Source: Ovis canadensis (Eukaryota; Chordata; Mammalia; Artiodactyla; Bovidae). Taken from it: DNA of 64,000 nt. Location: the NCBI RefSeq assembly GCF_042477335.2, contig NC_091255.1:28994501-29058500 (forward strand), written 5' to 3'. How positions within the stretch are numbered: the stretch's first letter is position 1; the number at the start of each line of letters is the position of its first letter. Shown piece after piece: positions 44,001-56,000 of this stretch. Both the position numbers and the translations under genes were made by a program. The notes under the pieces are model-generated. The model saw only the letters and a list, made by a program, of their open reading frames with translations. It searched no databases and was not told the DNA's origin.

Positions 44001-47000
44001 TGGGCACAGAGCTGCCGAGGGAAAGACCCACACCACCCCTCTACCATTAGCAGGAACCGGGCTGGGACTGCAGCCGCCCGTGTGCCTGCATGAGTGCACA
44101 CTGGTGTGTGTGCACGCGGATGTCTGCAGGAGTTTAGAACGCGAACTGAAATGTGCATTTTATCAGGCCTCGAAGCTCCAACAGCCCAAGGATGGCAGGG
44201 CTGGAACACACAGGGGACAGACAGTTACGGGCCCAGAATACGAATTTGCCTCCTTACATTCAGAGCAGCGAATGAGTTGAGAAGCTGGCCTGCCTGCCCT
44301 TGCCTTCTCTTTAGTTTCAAGCCTACAGAGGATGTTTGGCTTCTTTTCCTTAAATAATCAGGCCCGTAAACAAACTCCAGGGCCAGGCCAGCTCAGGGGG
44401 CAGTTGAAATTTTAAATGGTCGGAATTAAACTTCGCGTCAACTACAATTTATGTCCAGGCTCATGTGCTATTAGTTAACTGGGAGCCGAATCGCGGGGGA
44501 ACAAACAAACGGAGACAGAACGGCTGGGGATATTAATTGTGTGTGACAACCGGGCTCCAGCGGCCCTCTATCACTGTTACACACTATTACATTTATCATT
44601 AGCTCTCACGGAGTCCTTTGCTCTGCCGCCAGCCCATCCTGGCCAGAGGAGGAGGTCTGCCAGCAAGAGAGAGGGGAGGGGTGGAAACCCAAGGCCGCCC
44701 TGGAATAACAACCTCCGAAGACCAGCCCTGTTGAATCTGACGGAGGATCACTTCCATCTAGTCCTCCTGAAGGCGCAAGCGTCTGCACCTACTGTTCGGC
44801 TCCCACCCAGAAAGAAGGAAACGGAGAGGGGGTGGGGCTACTGGGCTCCCCCCACCTGACTGACAGCTCCGGCACCAATGCCTGAGGCCTCCTGCCCGAA
44901 GAGCCCACGGCGGGTACAGTAAACAGCTGGCTGTGTACCCTCCCCCTGCCACACAGAGCCTGCCCCGCCATCATCCACGGTTGCTTGCTTTCTCCCAATA
45001 AGTAACTGTTAGATGCCCCTCTCCTTCTACCCCATCTGCCAAAAGTAGGGGGCGGACCTTTCAAAATGAAACACACACACTTTCAGGCAGGTCAGGCTCC
45101 AAAGGAGCCCACGGATGGGGAGAAATCCAACCCAGATCTTCCCCCGCAAGAGAAAGAGGCCGGAAAGTGGCCCCTTGGTTTCTGAGGGAGGCGAGGCCGA
45201 AACCCAGGAAGGCAGACGGTGGGGACCACCTGCTGAGACACAGCTCTCCTTTCTGATGGAGCCCCCATCCTGCCGACCAAGGATGTGGGGGCCAGGAGCC
45301 TCCCAGGCGGAGAAGCCTCCCAGGTGGAGCACCCTCATGGCCTGCCCTCTGCTGCCCTGCCTCCCCCAGGACAGAGTAGCCCGGTTAGCGTGAGAGACTA
45401 GCTGGAGGAGTGGAGGTCACTGTGTGTCCACATGCCACGTGCAGCGCAGCGGGAGCCCGGGGTTAGGGGTGGTTAGACACCAGGCGAGGAGAGGCAGAGA
45501 GCGCGTGCGCTCCAGTCCTCACGGTTTATTCTTTCTTTTCTGATACTTTGTCACCATGTCCTGCAAACTGGAAACAGAAAGAAAAGGGTGGGCAAGGGGG
45601 CCTAAAGAACCCAGAAAAGTCAACGGGCAAACCAGGGCGGACCCTTCAGCGGAGGACCCTCTCCTTCTTCGGCAAGACAAGGCTCTGGCTGGCTAAGACC
45701 AGGAGGTAGGACAGTGCTGTACTCAGAGGGAGGTTGCCTAGGGTACCATTTCCCTGCCCCAAAGGAGCAGGCTCCCTGGACAGCCCAGGAGCAGGATGGA
45801 GTCCCAGCCTGCACGTGGGATGGGGGCAAATCCCAGGGCAAGCGGGGTCTGCCCAGGGCAGCCTTAGGAGCTTCTCCAGGGCCTGACTCACCTCTACCGC
45901 TGGTCTGCCTGCCTCGTGACTGCCTCCTCAGCCTAAGGCCACAAATCTCTCTCCTAAACCTTTCCCCGGGTGGGTTTTATGAGAGAAAATCTCTGGTACT
46001 GTAACAAGGTACCATGGCCCTTAAATCTCTGCTCTCCCCAGAGTGGGGCAGGCGCCATCAGAAATGTAGCTAAACGGGGGAATAACTCATCTTGAACAGG
46101 CAGAGCTGGAGAGCCAGGTCCTGGGAAGCCTGGGGAGGGGTATGGGGAGGACGTGGGGAAGGCTTCTCATGTGGGCACCACCTGTCCCAGCCCTCAGCTG
46201 CCGTCGGATGGAGGTCCGTGCTGGGGTCTGGCAGTGAGGGGAGGATGGGCAGGCGGCTCAGTGGCGGGGAGACCCAGGTTGCAGTTGTTCTACCTGGTCT
46301 GGAGGTGGTCAAGAGGGCCTCCGAGCCGGCCACAGTTGCCACAGAGGCCCCTCACCTGTTGATGAGGTCCTCGTTCTCATCACTCTCCATCTCGTCCTCA
46401 ATGGCGGCCTGCAGGTCCCCGATGCGCTTGAACGCTAGTTTCAGATCAGCCTGCAGGCTCTGGTTAGCAGCTTCCAGACTCTCCAGATCCATCTCCTAGA
46501 AGGGAGAGGGGGCAGTCCAGTCCACAGGAGGGCTGGCGTCTCATCCAGCTGCCCCCAAAAAGGCCAGCTTCACATCTCTCCGGGCCAGCAGCAGCTCTGT
46601 GGGTGCTGCAGAGAACCTGCAGAGCTTTCTCTGCCCTGGTGTGGCTGGGCTGTGGGGGCCCGGCCTCGCCTGAGGCAGAGCTGGTGCCACCCTCCTTAGC
46701 CCCTGGCCTGCCCTCAGGCTTGGTGGACTGTCTATCCTCTTGGCACGTTCTCATCCCTCCAGTTCTCTAAACCATCTTTGCAGCCCACCTCCACAAGCCC
46801 AGGGTGGGGAGGTGTGTGTTTAGTAGCCTCTCAGAGGGCTGCCAACCTGCAGCCTTGTGGGTGGGGGGCATTACCAGTTCATGCTTCTTGCGGCTCGCCT
46901 CGGCCTCCTTCCTGGCGAGCTCACCCATCTCCTCCTTGGTGTCCCGGAGCTGCCGCTGCAGCCTCTTGTTTTGCTCCTTCTCCCTGTTCTCAGCCGCCGC

Positions 47001-50000
47001 GCGCTGATCCCGTTCCTCAGTCAGCTTCTCCATGTTGTCCTTGAGCCGGCTGGCCAGGCTCTGGACAGGGAGGTGGGAAGAGAGATCCATCAGCAGGGCA
47101 GAGAGCAGGGTGTGGCAGAGCTCCGGACTCAGGTGGGCAAGCACTTAAGCCCCAGGGGGTGGCTCCCGTTGCCTTTCTATAAAAGGGGGAGAATAACATC
47201 TATTCCCCAGGGGGCTTTTAAGGCTCGAATAAGGTAAGCTATCTAACAGCACTCTGGAAGATGAAAGGTGCTACGTCATTATCACCACCATCACCTAGGT
47301 TGGAAAAGGGCTCTGTCTCGAGTCCATACTGACGCCATGTGTGGGGCCTCCCCAGGCAGCAGGGCTTCCCCCAGAGACCCTAAACCCAGAAGCTCTAAAA
47401 GCGAGAGCCTGTGCTCAGAGGCAAATGACTTTACTGAGAATTCTGGATTAGGAGGAGACTAAACAGTCATCACATGCCAAACACAAAGCCATCCCTCTAA
47501 ACCTGATGAATCTCTCTTTCCCCAGAAACTTGAACACATTTCCCCTCCCAGGCCATAGGACACTGAGCAGAAAATGAACTGGAGATGGGGGCAATGTGAG
47601 GGAAGCACCCTGCCTCTGGTCCTAATCTTGGACTGGCCATGGGGGCTCTGCTCTCAACCCCTAGCCTCTATGTCTTGAAAATAATAAGAGTGCTAGGCTA
47701 CATCTCTAAGGGCCATAGGTGTTTAACATTCTGTGCATCTAAACCATAATACTGCCTGTCTGAGCTGAAGGCAAAATGAGAGAGCTGAGGAAAGGGACTG
47801 GGACCCTTGAGAAAAGGAGGCAAGTGCTGCAGTCTGTTCCACATCCACCAGCCCACCGGCCTCCTCTGCCCTGTAATAGCTTTGGGGCCTGAGGCAACCT
47901 ACTTAACCCTTTCTGTGTGTACACTGTGGACCAAAATATTACCAAGGCAGAGCCCGGACTATTACTAAGCCTCCTCTAATTCTCCCTAGCTCTCTGGAGA
48001 ACTGTGACCTTGTCTTAGGAGGTTCAGCCACATTTTCTTCTAGGTCAAGGGTACTAATGCCCTCCGATGCCTGCTGCCAGCCCCATGGTCACCTGGTTCC
48101 ATCCCCATCCTCTTTCCTGCTCCACTGACTCAGGAGTAAGGGGGAAAGAGGCAGGGATGCTCAGCACCCACACCATGTGCACACTTCTCATGGAGACCAG
48201 TCAGCGCTCAGATGATGTCTGCACACTTGAGAGATCATTGCTGGCCTCTTTCTTCCTACCTGCTCTGTTGGAAAGAAAGGCGCTGGAGCATGCAGGCTTC
48301 AGGAGAGTGGAACCGAAAGGATTAAATGTGGAGGATGGAGATTATGGTTAGGAGGAAGGAGGGATGGAAAGAGAAGACGGGGGTGAACAGAAAAAGGAGA
48401 AGGGTTAGAGGGAAGAGAATGAAAAGTAGAGAGAGAAGACAAAGGGGATGGGGAGAAAGGAAGAAATAGCTCAGGGAAGTGAGGAAGGGAATGAGATGGG
48501 GGGAGAAAACAGACTCAGAGGGAGAGGGAAGAAAATGGGGCAAAAATGGAGGGAAGTGAAGAGGGAAGGAGAAAAGCAGAGATAGCAGGCGTGGGGAAAA
48601 TTGATGGAAAAGGGGAATGAGAAAGGGAAAGAGAAAGAGAAAGAGCAAGCGGTGAGATGAGAGGACAGACTCCAGCCCTTGAAGAAGTGGCGCTATCCGC
48701 TGCATATTTATGACCCTGCCAGAGAGCAGAGAGGGAACCGACGGGGGGGGGGGGGGGAGCACACGGTGGAGGAAAATATGAAGACGAAAAGCTAAGCTGC
48801 TGTGGTCCCCTGGCAGAAAGCATGCACGGAAACAGAATGTAAAGCAGGCAGGCTCCGCGGTGCCCAGAGAGCAGGCCGGGTGGGTGGGGGAGAAGGCACC
48901 CGCCCTGTCAGCTGGCCTGGCAGCTTGGCAGGGGCCTCGGAGGAGCAGCCTCAGGCCTCCCCGGCCCTGCTGAGCATGCGTGGCTCCAGCCGGGGCCACT
49001 CGCCCCTTCCCTACTGCAGAAGAGATGGGGGAAGTGTGTGCCCACCTCCAGCCGCTTTACTTGGGTCCTTTCAAACTCCAGGCGTGTCTCCAGCTCCCGG
49101 ATCTTAGCTTCCTGCCTGCTCACCAAGGACTTGTCCACCATGGACTGCTCCAGGAACTCCACTTGGCTCTGGAGGGCTTGTAGCTGGGGGGCGGGGGCAG
49201 GAAAGGAAGAAAGAACTGAGCCTGGAAAGGGAAGGGGCAGGTTCTATACCCCCTTCCCTGCAAGATCACCATGGTGACCAGAAGGCTGGACAGGGAGCTG
49301 GAAGGATGGGTCCCTGAGACAGGGGCACCCCCGACCTGACCCCGTGGTGGCAAAGATTTTGCCCTTTGGAGAAAAAGGAGAGAACTAAGGACCAGAGAGG
49401 GAACAGAAATGCATAATGAGGCAGTTGAAGCCAAAAACATCTGCTATGGTGACATGGCTCCAAGCCTAGGCCTTTGCAGTCACTGACGCTGACTGATGGC
49501 AGAGAGAAGCGCATGTGAATCTGTGAGCTTGGGAGCTCATCCCCACAAACAGGAACCCTGGTCCCCTCTCTTTACCAAGGGAAAAACTGGTCCCCACCTT
49601 CTCCTGCAGCTCTTGCTTCTCTTTGTTGGCTTCTTCTAGCTGAGCTTGGAGATCATTCATCTGAGCCAGGTCCCGGGAGGCCTGGGAAAGGAGAGAGTGC
49701 CGAAGCAGGATTTCCCATGAGCACCAAATTCCAGCCCGCTCTGCCCCACTTGGAGGCCCAGGGCACGCAGGTACCATGACAGGGGCCTACAAGGAGGACC
49801 AGGGGACGGTGCCCGTGCGGGGTGTGGCGGGGCACTCCCAGGCAGGGTACCTGAGCCACGGCCGCCTTGTGCTTCTTCATCAGCTCATTCATATCCTCCT
49901 GATCCTCCTCCAGCCGGTTCTGGATCTCATTTTTCTCACGCTGAAGGCGGCTCAGCTGCTCCTCCAGCTGGACAGAGGCAAAGACAGACCAAGAGCATCA

Positions 50001-53000
50001 GGCCTGGCGTGACTAATGGCTCTGGGTGGGAAGACTGAACCTCCCTTGGCCACCACCAGTGGGAAGAGCTAATGATGTGGCCAGGCCGACCTGCTGGAGG
50101 GGGTGCCAGGACCAGTGGTGCTCAGGGAGCTGCCTGTCCTGCCCTGCTCTGGGCCTGGGAGCTGAGTGGAAGGACTGTCTCTGCAGCTTAGGCAGTGTGT
50201 GTGTATGTATGTGCGTGCGCTAAGTCACTTCAGTCATGTCCAAGTCTTTGCAAGTCTATGGACTGTAGTCCACCAGGCTCCTCTGTCCATGGGATTCTCC
50301 AGGCAAGAATACTAGAGCCATGCCCTCCTCCAGGGGATCTTCCCAACCTAGGGATGGAACCCATGTCTCTCATATCTCCAGGATTAGCAGGCAGGTTCTT
50401 TACAAATAGTGCCACCTGTGAAGCCCAGCTCAGGCAGACCCTGGGCTAAATGACAGCTGCTTCCCCACAGCTCTTAGGAAGCTAATGAGAAGGCAGAAAA
50501 AGTCTACCCAGAACCAAACGATCCATCGTCTAGCACTAGCGGCTAGGCCTTAACCTCTGCGCACTCTGCCCTCTCCAGGCCCCAGGGAAGGACCCCTCAA
50601 ATCTGTGAAGCTCTCCTGGCCTGGACTGTTGTTCTCCCCCGGGAATGCCTGCTCCCTGACCATCCAGTCCCCACGGCCAGTCCACTCCTGTGGGGAGGAG
50701 AAGAGACAGCCAACAGCAGCTTCAGGAAATGAATGAATCTATTAGCCAGTAATTCCAAACCAAAATGACTGCGTTGGCTCCTTCTCTGCCCCCATCCATC
50801 TTGTTACCGGGCTGCGGGGAGCTGGGGATGCCTCCGCCAAGAAATTTATTAACTTGGATTTAAATAAAATGGTAATTTTATAACAGCCTTTTTTAACACA
50901 ATTAAGGAATTTGAATTACTCACCTGAAAACTGCTGAGGAGCACAAATGTCACAGGGATAAATCAAGCCCAGGAGACTGGCATCTCTCTGCAGCTGGGGG
51001 ACTAGCTGGGGGGCCAGGGAGCCCAGAGCCAAGCCCAGCCTCCTCCCCTGCCCCGTTCCCTGCCCAAGGAGGTATACCAGTGGCCGCATCCCAGTAATGA
51101 GCTCTCGGTCGATGGATGGGCCGTGGGAGAGGTGGGGAATTAAACGGGAGGCATTAAATAAGAGCTCTAATTAGCTGCCGCTTGGGCTTGTCAGTGGGGC
51201 TGGCCGGGGGCAGGGGAGGGAAACGGAGTCATCCCGTCCTCTTATCGGTGCTTCTGCTAATCTCTAGGTACCTGTTTACATCCCTCAGCCACATTAGCTG
51301 CTTTATTTATGGTGTGGGGCCTGTGGCCAAGTTCCCACAGGCAGGTGGTTAAACAGGGAGATGGGCCCTTGCTGGCTTCCTCCTCCATCTCGCCACCCCC
51401 TCCCAGGCCTCTAAGTGGGGAGAGGCAGAGGAGTGGAGGCCTACTCTCCCTGCAGAAAGTCCTGGGCTGGGGAAGGGGCCTTGTTTGGCATAAAAGAAGC
51501 CACTGTCACGGCTCCATTGTCCCGCAGCCGCCCGAGTCCGGCTCTGCACACCCCGCGTCCTTACCAAGCCCGGCTCTGCACACCCCGTGTCCTTACCGCT
51601 GTCTTGGCCTTGGCGATGTCATCGATCTGCAAGTGCAGGTCTTCGATCTCCACCTCCATTGCTTTCCGCGCTTTCACGGCCGCTGCACAAGTGAACTCTG
51701 ACTCCTCCAACTGAACACAGAGCCAACCCCACCCCCGCCCCAGGGAGGGATGTCAGCCACTCCCCAGGGACAGGAGGGCTGTGCAGGGGGCTCCCGGGGG
51801 AGAGGGAACCCGGCGCTCTCCTCCTTCTCCTCTGTTCACTTCAGACCTCGGGGCTGTGATGCGTTTTGAGTGCACTACTTCTCCACCCATGACAGGGTGG
51901 CAGGTGTGGGGCCGTCCACACCACTCTGGGCTTGACCATCATGCGTACAGCACACGCTGACCCTCAGGAGTCCAGCTTCTCCCCGCTTCCCTGTCACCTT
52001 CCTTCCCAAGGACTCAAGAACCACTGGCAGGGGCAAGAGGGAGAGGGAAATGATGACGTCCTGTCTGCCGATACCTGGTTCTTCAGCTGGGCGATCTCCC
52101 TCTTGCTGGGTGCGTTGTTCTTCAGGTGATCCAGCATGATCTGGGCGTCTGCCAGCAGGGCCTTGGTGCGCTTCAGGTCTTTCCGGAGCCGCTTCTCTGA
52201 CTCAAAGTCCCGCTGGTTCACCTGGGTGGACGCCAGGAGCTAGGGCTCTGGGCTCCGCCATGGGGCCTCCGCTTGTCTTCCCCGAGCCCCCTCCTTGCCC
52301 TGCCCTCATTCTCAGAGATGAGGGCTGGGATCACACCAGCCGAGGTGAGAAAGCCCAGTGTGCCCTGGGTGGTGATCACCCTCCTGCAGGTGATGGCAAG
52401 GCCCTACAGAGCCAGCACCCTCCTGTTCCTGGCTCTCCCCATCACAGCCAGTGGTCTCTGCTCACCTGGTCACTGAGTGTGGCCAGCTTGCCCTCCAGCT
52501 CCCGCTTCTCCCGCAGCACCTTCTGCTTGTCCTCGTACTCTTCCTCAAGCTGTACTTCCATTTGCTTTAACTGCAAATAGGGGCCCATGGGTCCCTTCAG
52601 AGTCAGGTACCAGCCAGCCCCTTCCCTGCTGGACCCCTCCCCGCCGCGCCCCTGGGAGAATAGTGCGGCAGGGGCTGAGGATGGATGACCTGGAGGGGCA
52701 GACCCTGAACTCAAAGTTCCCAGGGTTTCAGAGCAGCCTTGGAGGAAGGGGAGGGACGGCAGGCCACGAGCAGCGGCGCAGGGCCAGGTGGGAGCTCTTG
52801 TTCCAGAGCCTTTGCGCTTGCAGTTTGGCACAGAAAGCAGGGGGTGTTAGCTCCCCAAGGGCCTGGGCCTCTCTATGAACCCTCAGGGCAGCACACATTC
52901 TGGCCAACGCCAGGATCCCAAGCAGAGCTTCCCAGCCCTGAATAGCAATGGAATATAGTGAGGGACCGGGAAGCCTGGCGTGCTGCAGTCCATGGGGTCG

Positions 53001-56000
53001 CAAAGAAAACAGAAACGCCCTTACTTTAGATTTGTTTTCTAATTGAAATATAGTCAGTCTGCAGTGTTGTGCCAATCTCTGCTGTACAGCAAAGTGATTT
53101 CGTTATGCACATAAAGACTTTCTTTTTAAAAAATGTTCTTATCTATTATGGTTTATCATAGGATATTGAATATAGCTCCCTGTGCTACAGGGTAAGACCT
53201 TAGTGTTTATCCATCCTATATATAATAGTTTATATCTGAAAAAGTTCTTACTATAAAGCAGTGACGAGGGAACCAGCGTTTCTACTGGACGGGTCAGAGC
53301 CAACTGGTTTACCTTCTTCTGACATGACTGCCGGGCCTCCTCCACCTCCTCATCCCTATTCTCCATCTCCTTGGAATGGGTCTGCCTCATCCGCTCCATC
53401 TCCATCTCAAGTCGCAGCTTGGCCTGGAGGTGGGTGGGAGTAAGGGCTGGGTTTCTTCCCCAGCAGCACCCCGACCCCTCCCCACCACACCCCGATCAGC
53501 CGCTATCCCCAGGCTCGGGAGCAGGGAACATCTCTGCCAGCAGTTCCCTGTGCTGCCACCTTGCTCTGGTGGCAGCTGGCTTCTCCAGAGAAACTGAACT
53601 CCTTTACTAGAGTCCTGGCACAGGCCCAGGGAAGGCTGCTGGGCGCAGGGGCAATCCTGCCGCTTTTCCACTTGGCCTCAGGGCTCTAGCTGCCTGAACT
53701 GACACGGTGGCTCAGTGGCAGGCTGGACGGGCTCAAGGCCTTCCAGCTGCCCTGCCTCCCGAGCCCCTCACCAGTGGAGCTCAGTTAAGATCTGTTCTCA
53801 TGGAAAGTGCCGTGAAAAAGCTTAATTATCTTCACACTGTGGCTGGCACAGATCAGGTGCCCCCTTAGTACTTTGTGAATAAGAGAAAGGATGACCGATT
53901 GGATTCAGGATCTCGTCCTCCTCTGCCTCACACCCCAGGGCTGCAGAGAGGACGGTGCTGCCTCCCTTGGCCCAGCCCTCAGCACCTGCTCCAGCATCTG
54001 GATGGTCCCTGCCTGCTCGTCCAGCTCTTCCTCCTGATCCTTGACCTTGGCCTCCAGGTCTCGGAGCTGTTTCTTGACCTTGGCCAGAGAGGCTTCATCC
54101 TTGGACTCTTGGGAAGAAATGTCCTGGAGCTCGGCCTCCAGTGACACAACCTTCTGGGTGAATCCCGCGATGTCCATGTCTTTTTCCTGGAGGGAAAGAG
54201 AAGATGAGGCTGGTCCTGGGCGAGCCCGAGCCTCGGGTGGGGGAGGTACAGACAGCAGGCAGCTCCTCGCACCTCCATCTGCTGCTTCAGGCTGAAGGCC
54301 TCGGCGAGGAGCATGTCCTTCTCCCGCTGTAGTTTCTCCCGCTGCAGCTTCTCTCGCTGGGCCTCCTCGTGCGCCTGTGAGAGCTCGCTGTCGAACCTGC
54401 CAGGGAGCGTGGCCATGGCGGCTCCATCAGATGAAGGAAGAGTCCGGGCCTCCAGCACCCGGAGGCTGCCAGGAAGTGGTGCCACAGACCCAGACAGGGT
54501 GCAAGACGGGAGGACTCATGCAGCCTGAGCTTGGGGCCAGCGCAGAGGGGTTAAGGTCAGGCCACCAGAACCCTGCTGAGCAACCTGGTCTGGGCTTGAG
54601 GGGTGGGGGAGCATTTCATCAAGAGGGCCTAAGAGGGACCCACAGACTGCTTCCAGGGAAGAAGTGGACAGACTCTCCTCTGGCGTTAAGTCTCAGCCTT
54701 TTCTCTTTCAACAGATCAAAGGATAGGAAGACGGACTAGGGTGAAGGCAGAAGGGGTGTCAGAAGGGGTGGAAATGAACATCCTGCCTCATCTCATTCAC
54801 TTTCTACAGCTCTAGATGGGCCACCTCTGGGCCCCAGCTTCTACCCAGGCCTACCTGTCCCAGCAGCACCCCATCACCCCAGGACACCCCACCCCAGGCT
54901 GGAGACCCCATCCCCCTGTGCCCAGTTGGCAGCATGCTTCAACGGGAATGCAGGCCACAGCCGGGGTGGGGGGCTCCTCCTTTGTTCCTCCACTTCCCAG
55001 CCTTCTATCTCCTGCCCAGTGACTCCAAACAAGTAGCAAATTGCTGAAATTCCTCTTAACACCTTCCTGGAATAGCTAATCGGGTTTCTGTCCCTGTCGA
55101 AAACTGACAAGCTCACTCCCATCCCAACCTCACGTCAAGGAAAAAAAAAAGTAAGAAAACTCCAGGCCCACTGAAACTTAATAAGTTACCCAGCGGGGAG
55201 TGCAGCAAGATAGTAACTAGGTCGAGCTAGCACTGTCATGGGGTGCTCCGAGGGGGGCCTCTAAGGGTGCCTGCCTCTAGGTAAAAGGGAGGGTGGGGGT
55301 ACAGATAAGAACCAGGGGAGCAGAGAGTCAGAGCACCAAAAGGGAGGAATATAGGGCTTTCCTAGTGCCTCTCACTTGGCAATGAGCCCAGGAGGCTGAG
55401 GGTAACCCTGGGTCACTGGAGGGACCCAGCCCTGCCCTCCTCACCCCCAGGGCCATGGGGCTGTCCCTTCACAAAAGCAACCGGTGCCTCTGCTGAGAAT
55501 CCATCCTCTGCAGAGGGGAACCAGGTGCCCACCCCATTCCCTGGAGCTTCCTGCTGTTCCCAGGATGTGGCGGTTCCTCCCTGTTCCTAATAAAGGCGTC
55601 CCATTCCCATTCTGGCCCGGGAAATTAATTTAGATTGGCTTTTCTCCGACGAGGGCTGTCCCCCGCAACCCTGCCACTTCGGGGCATTATCATAATGAGA
55701 TGGAAGTGGCAGGTAGTTGAATGACATTAGCCAGGAGTCTGTGTTTGTGTAGCTGAGGCAACAGGGGCGGGGGTGGGGGTGGGGCACGGGAATGGGGAGC
55801 CGGGTGTTGGGGGATGCAAGGGGCAGGACCACCGTGGAGTGGTTCCTGCATGGGGGCTGGCTGACACCCATCCTTCCAGAGCCCAGGCAGGGTAACAGCA
55901 CACAGTGGGGGGTGAGGGAGGCAACATCTGAGAGCAGAGCCCTGAGCAGGCCGTCAGGAACGCTGTGGTCTACATGTGCCTCGGAGGTCAGAAGTCAGAC

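Noticed and set aside
48322-48999. A 225-codon minus-strand open frame rich in Leu, Phe, Pro and Ser
   Set aside because: It arises from the homopurine tract (pyrimidine-only on this strand, so few stop codons). It lies in an intron and has no family resemblance.
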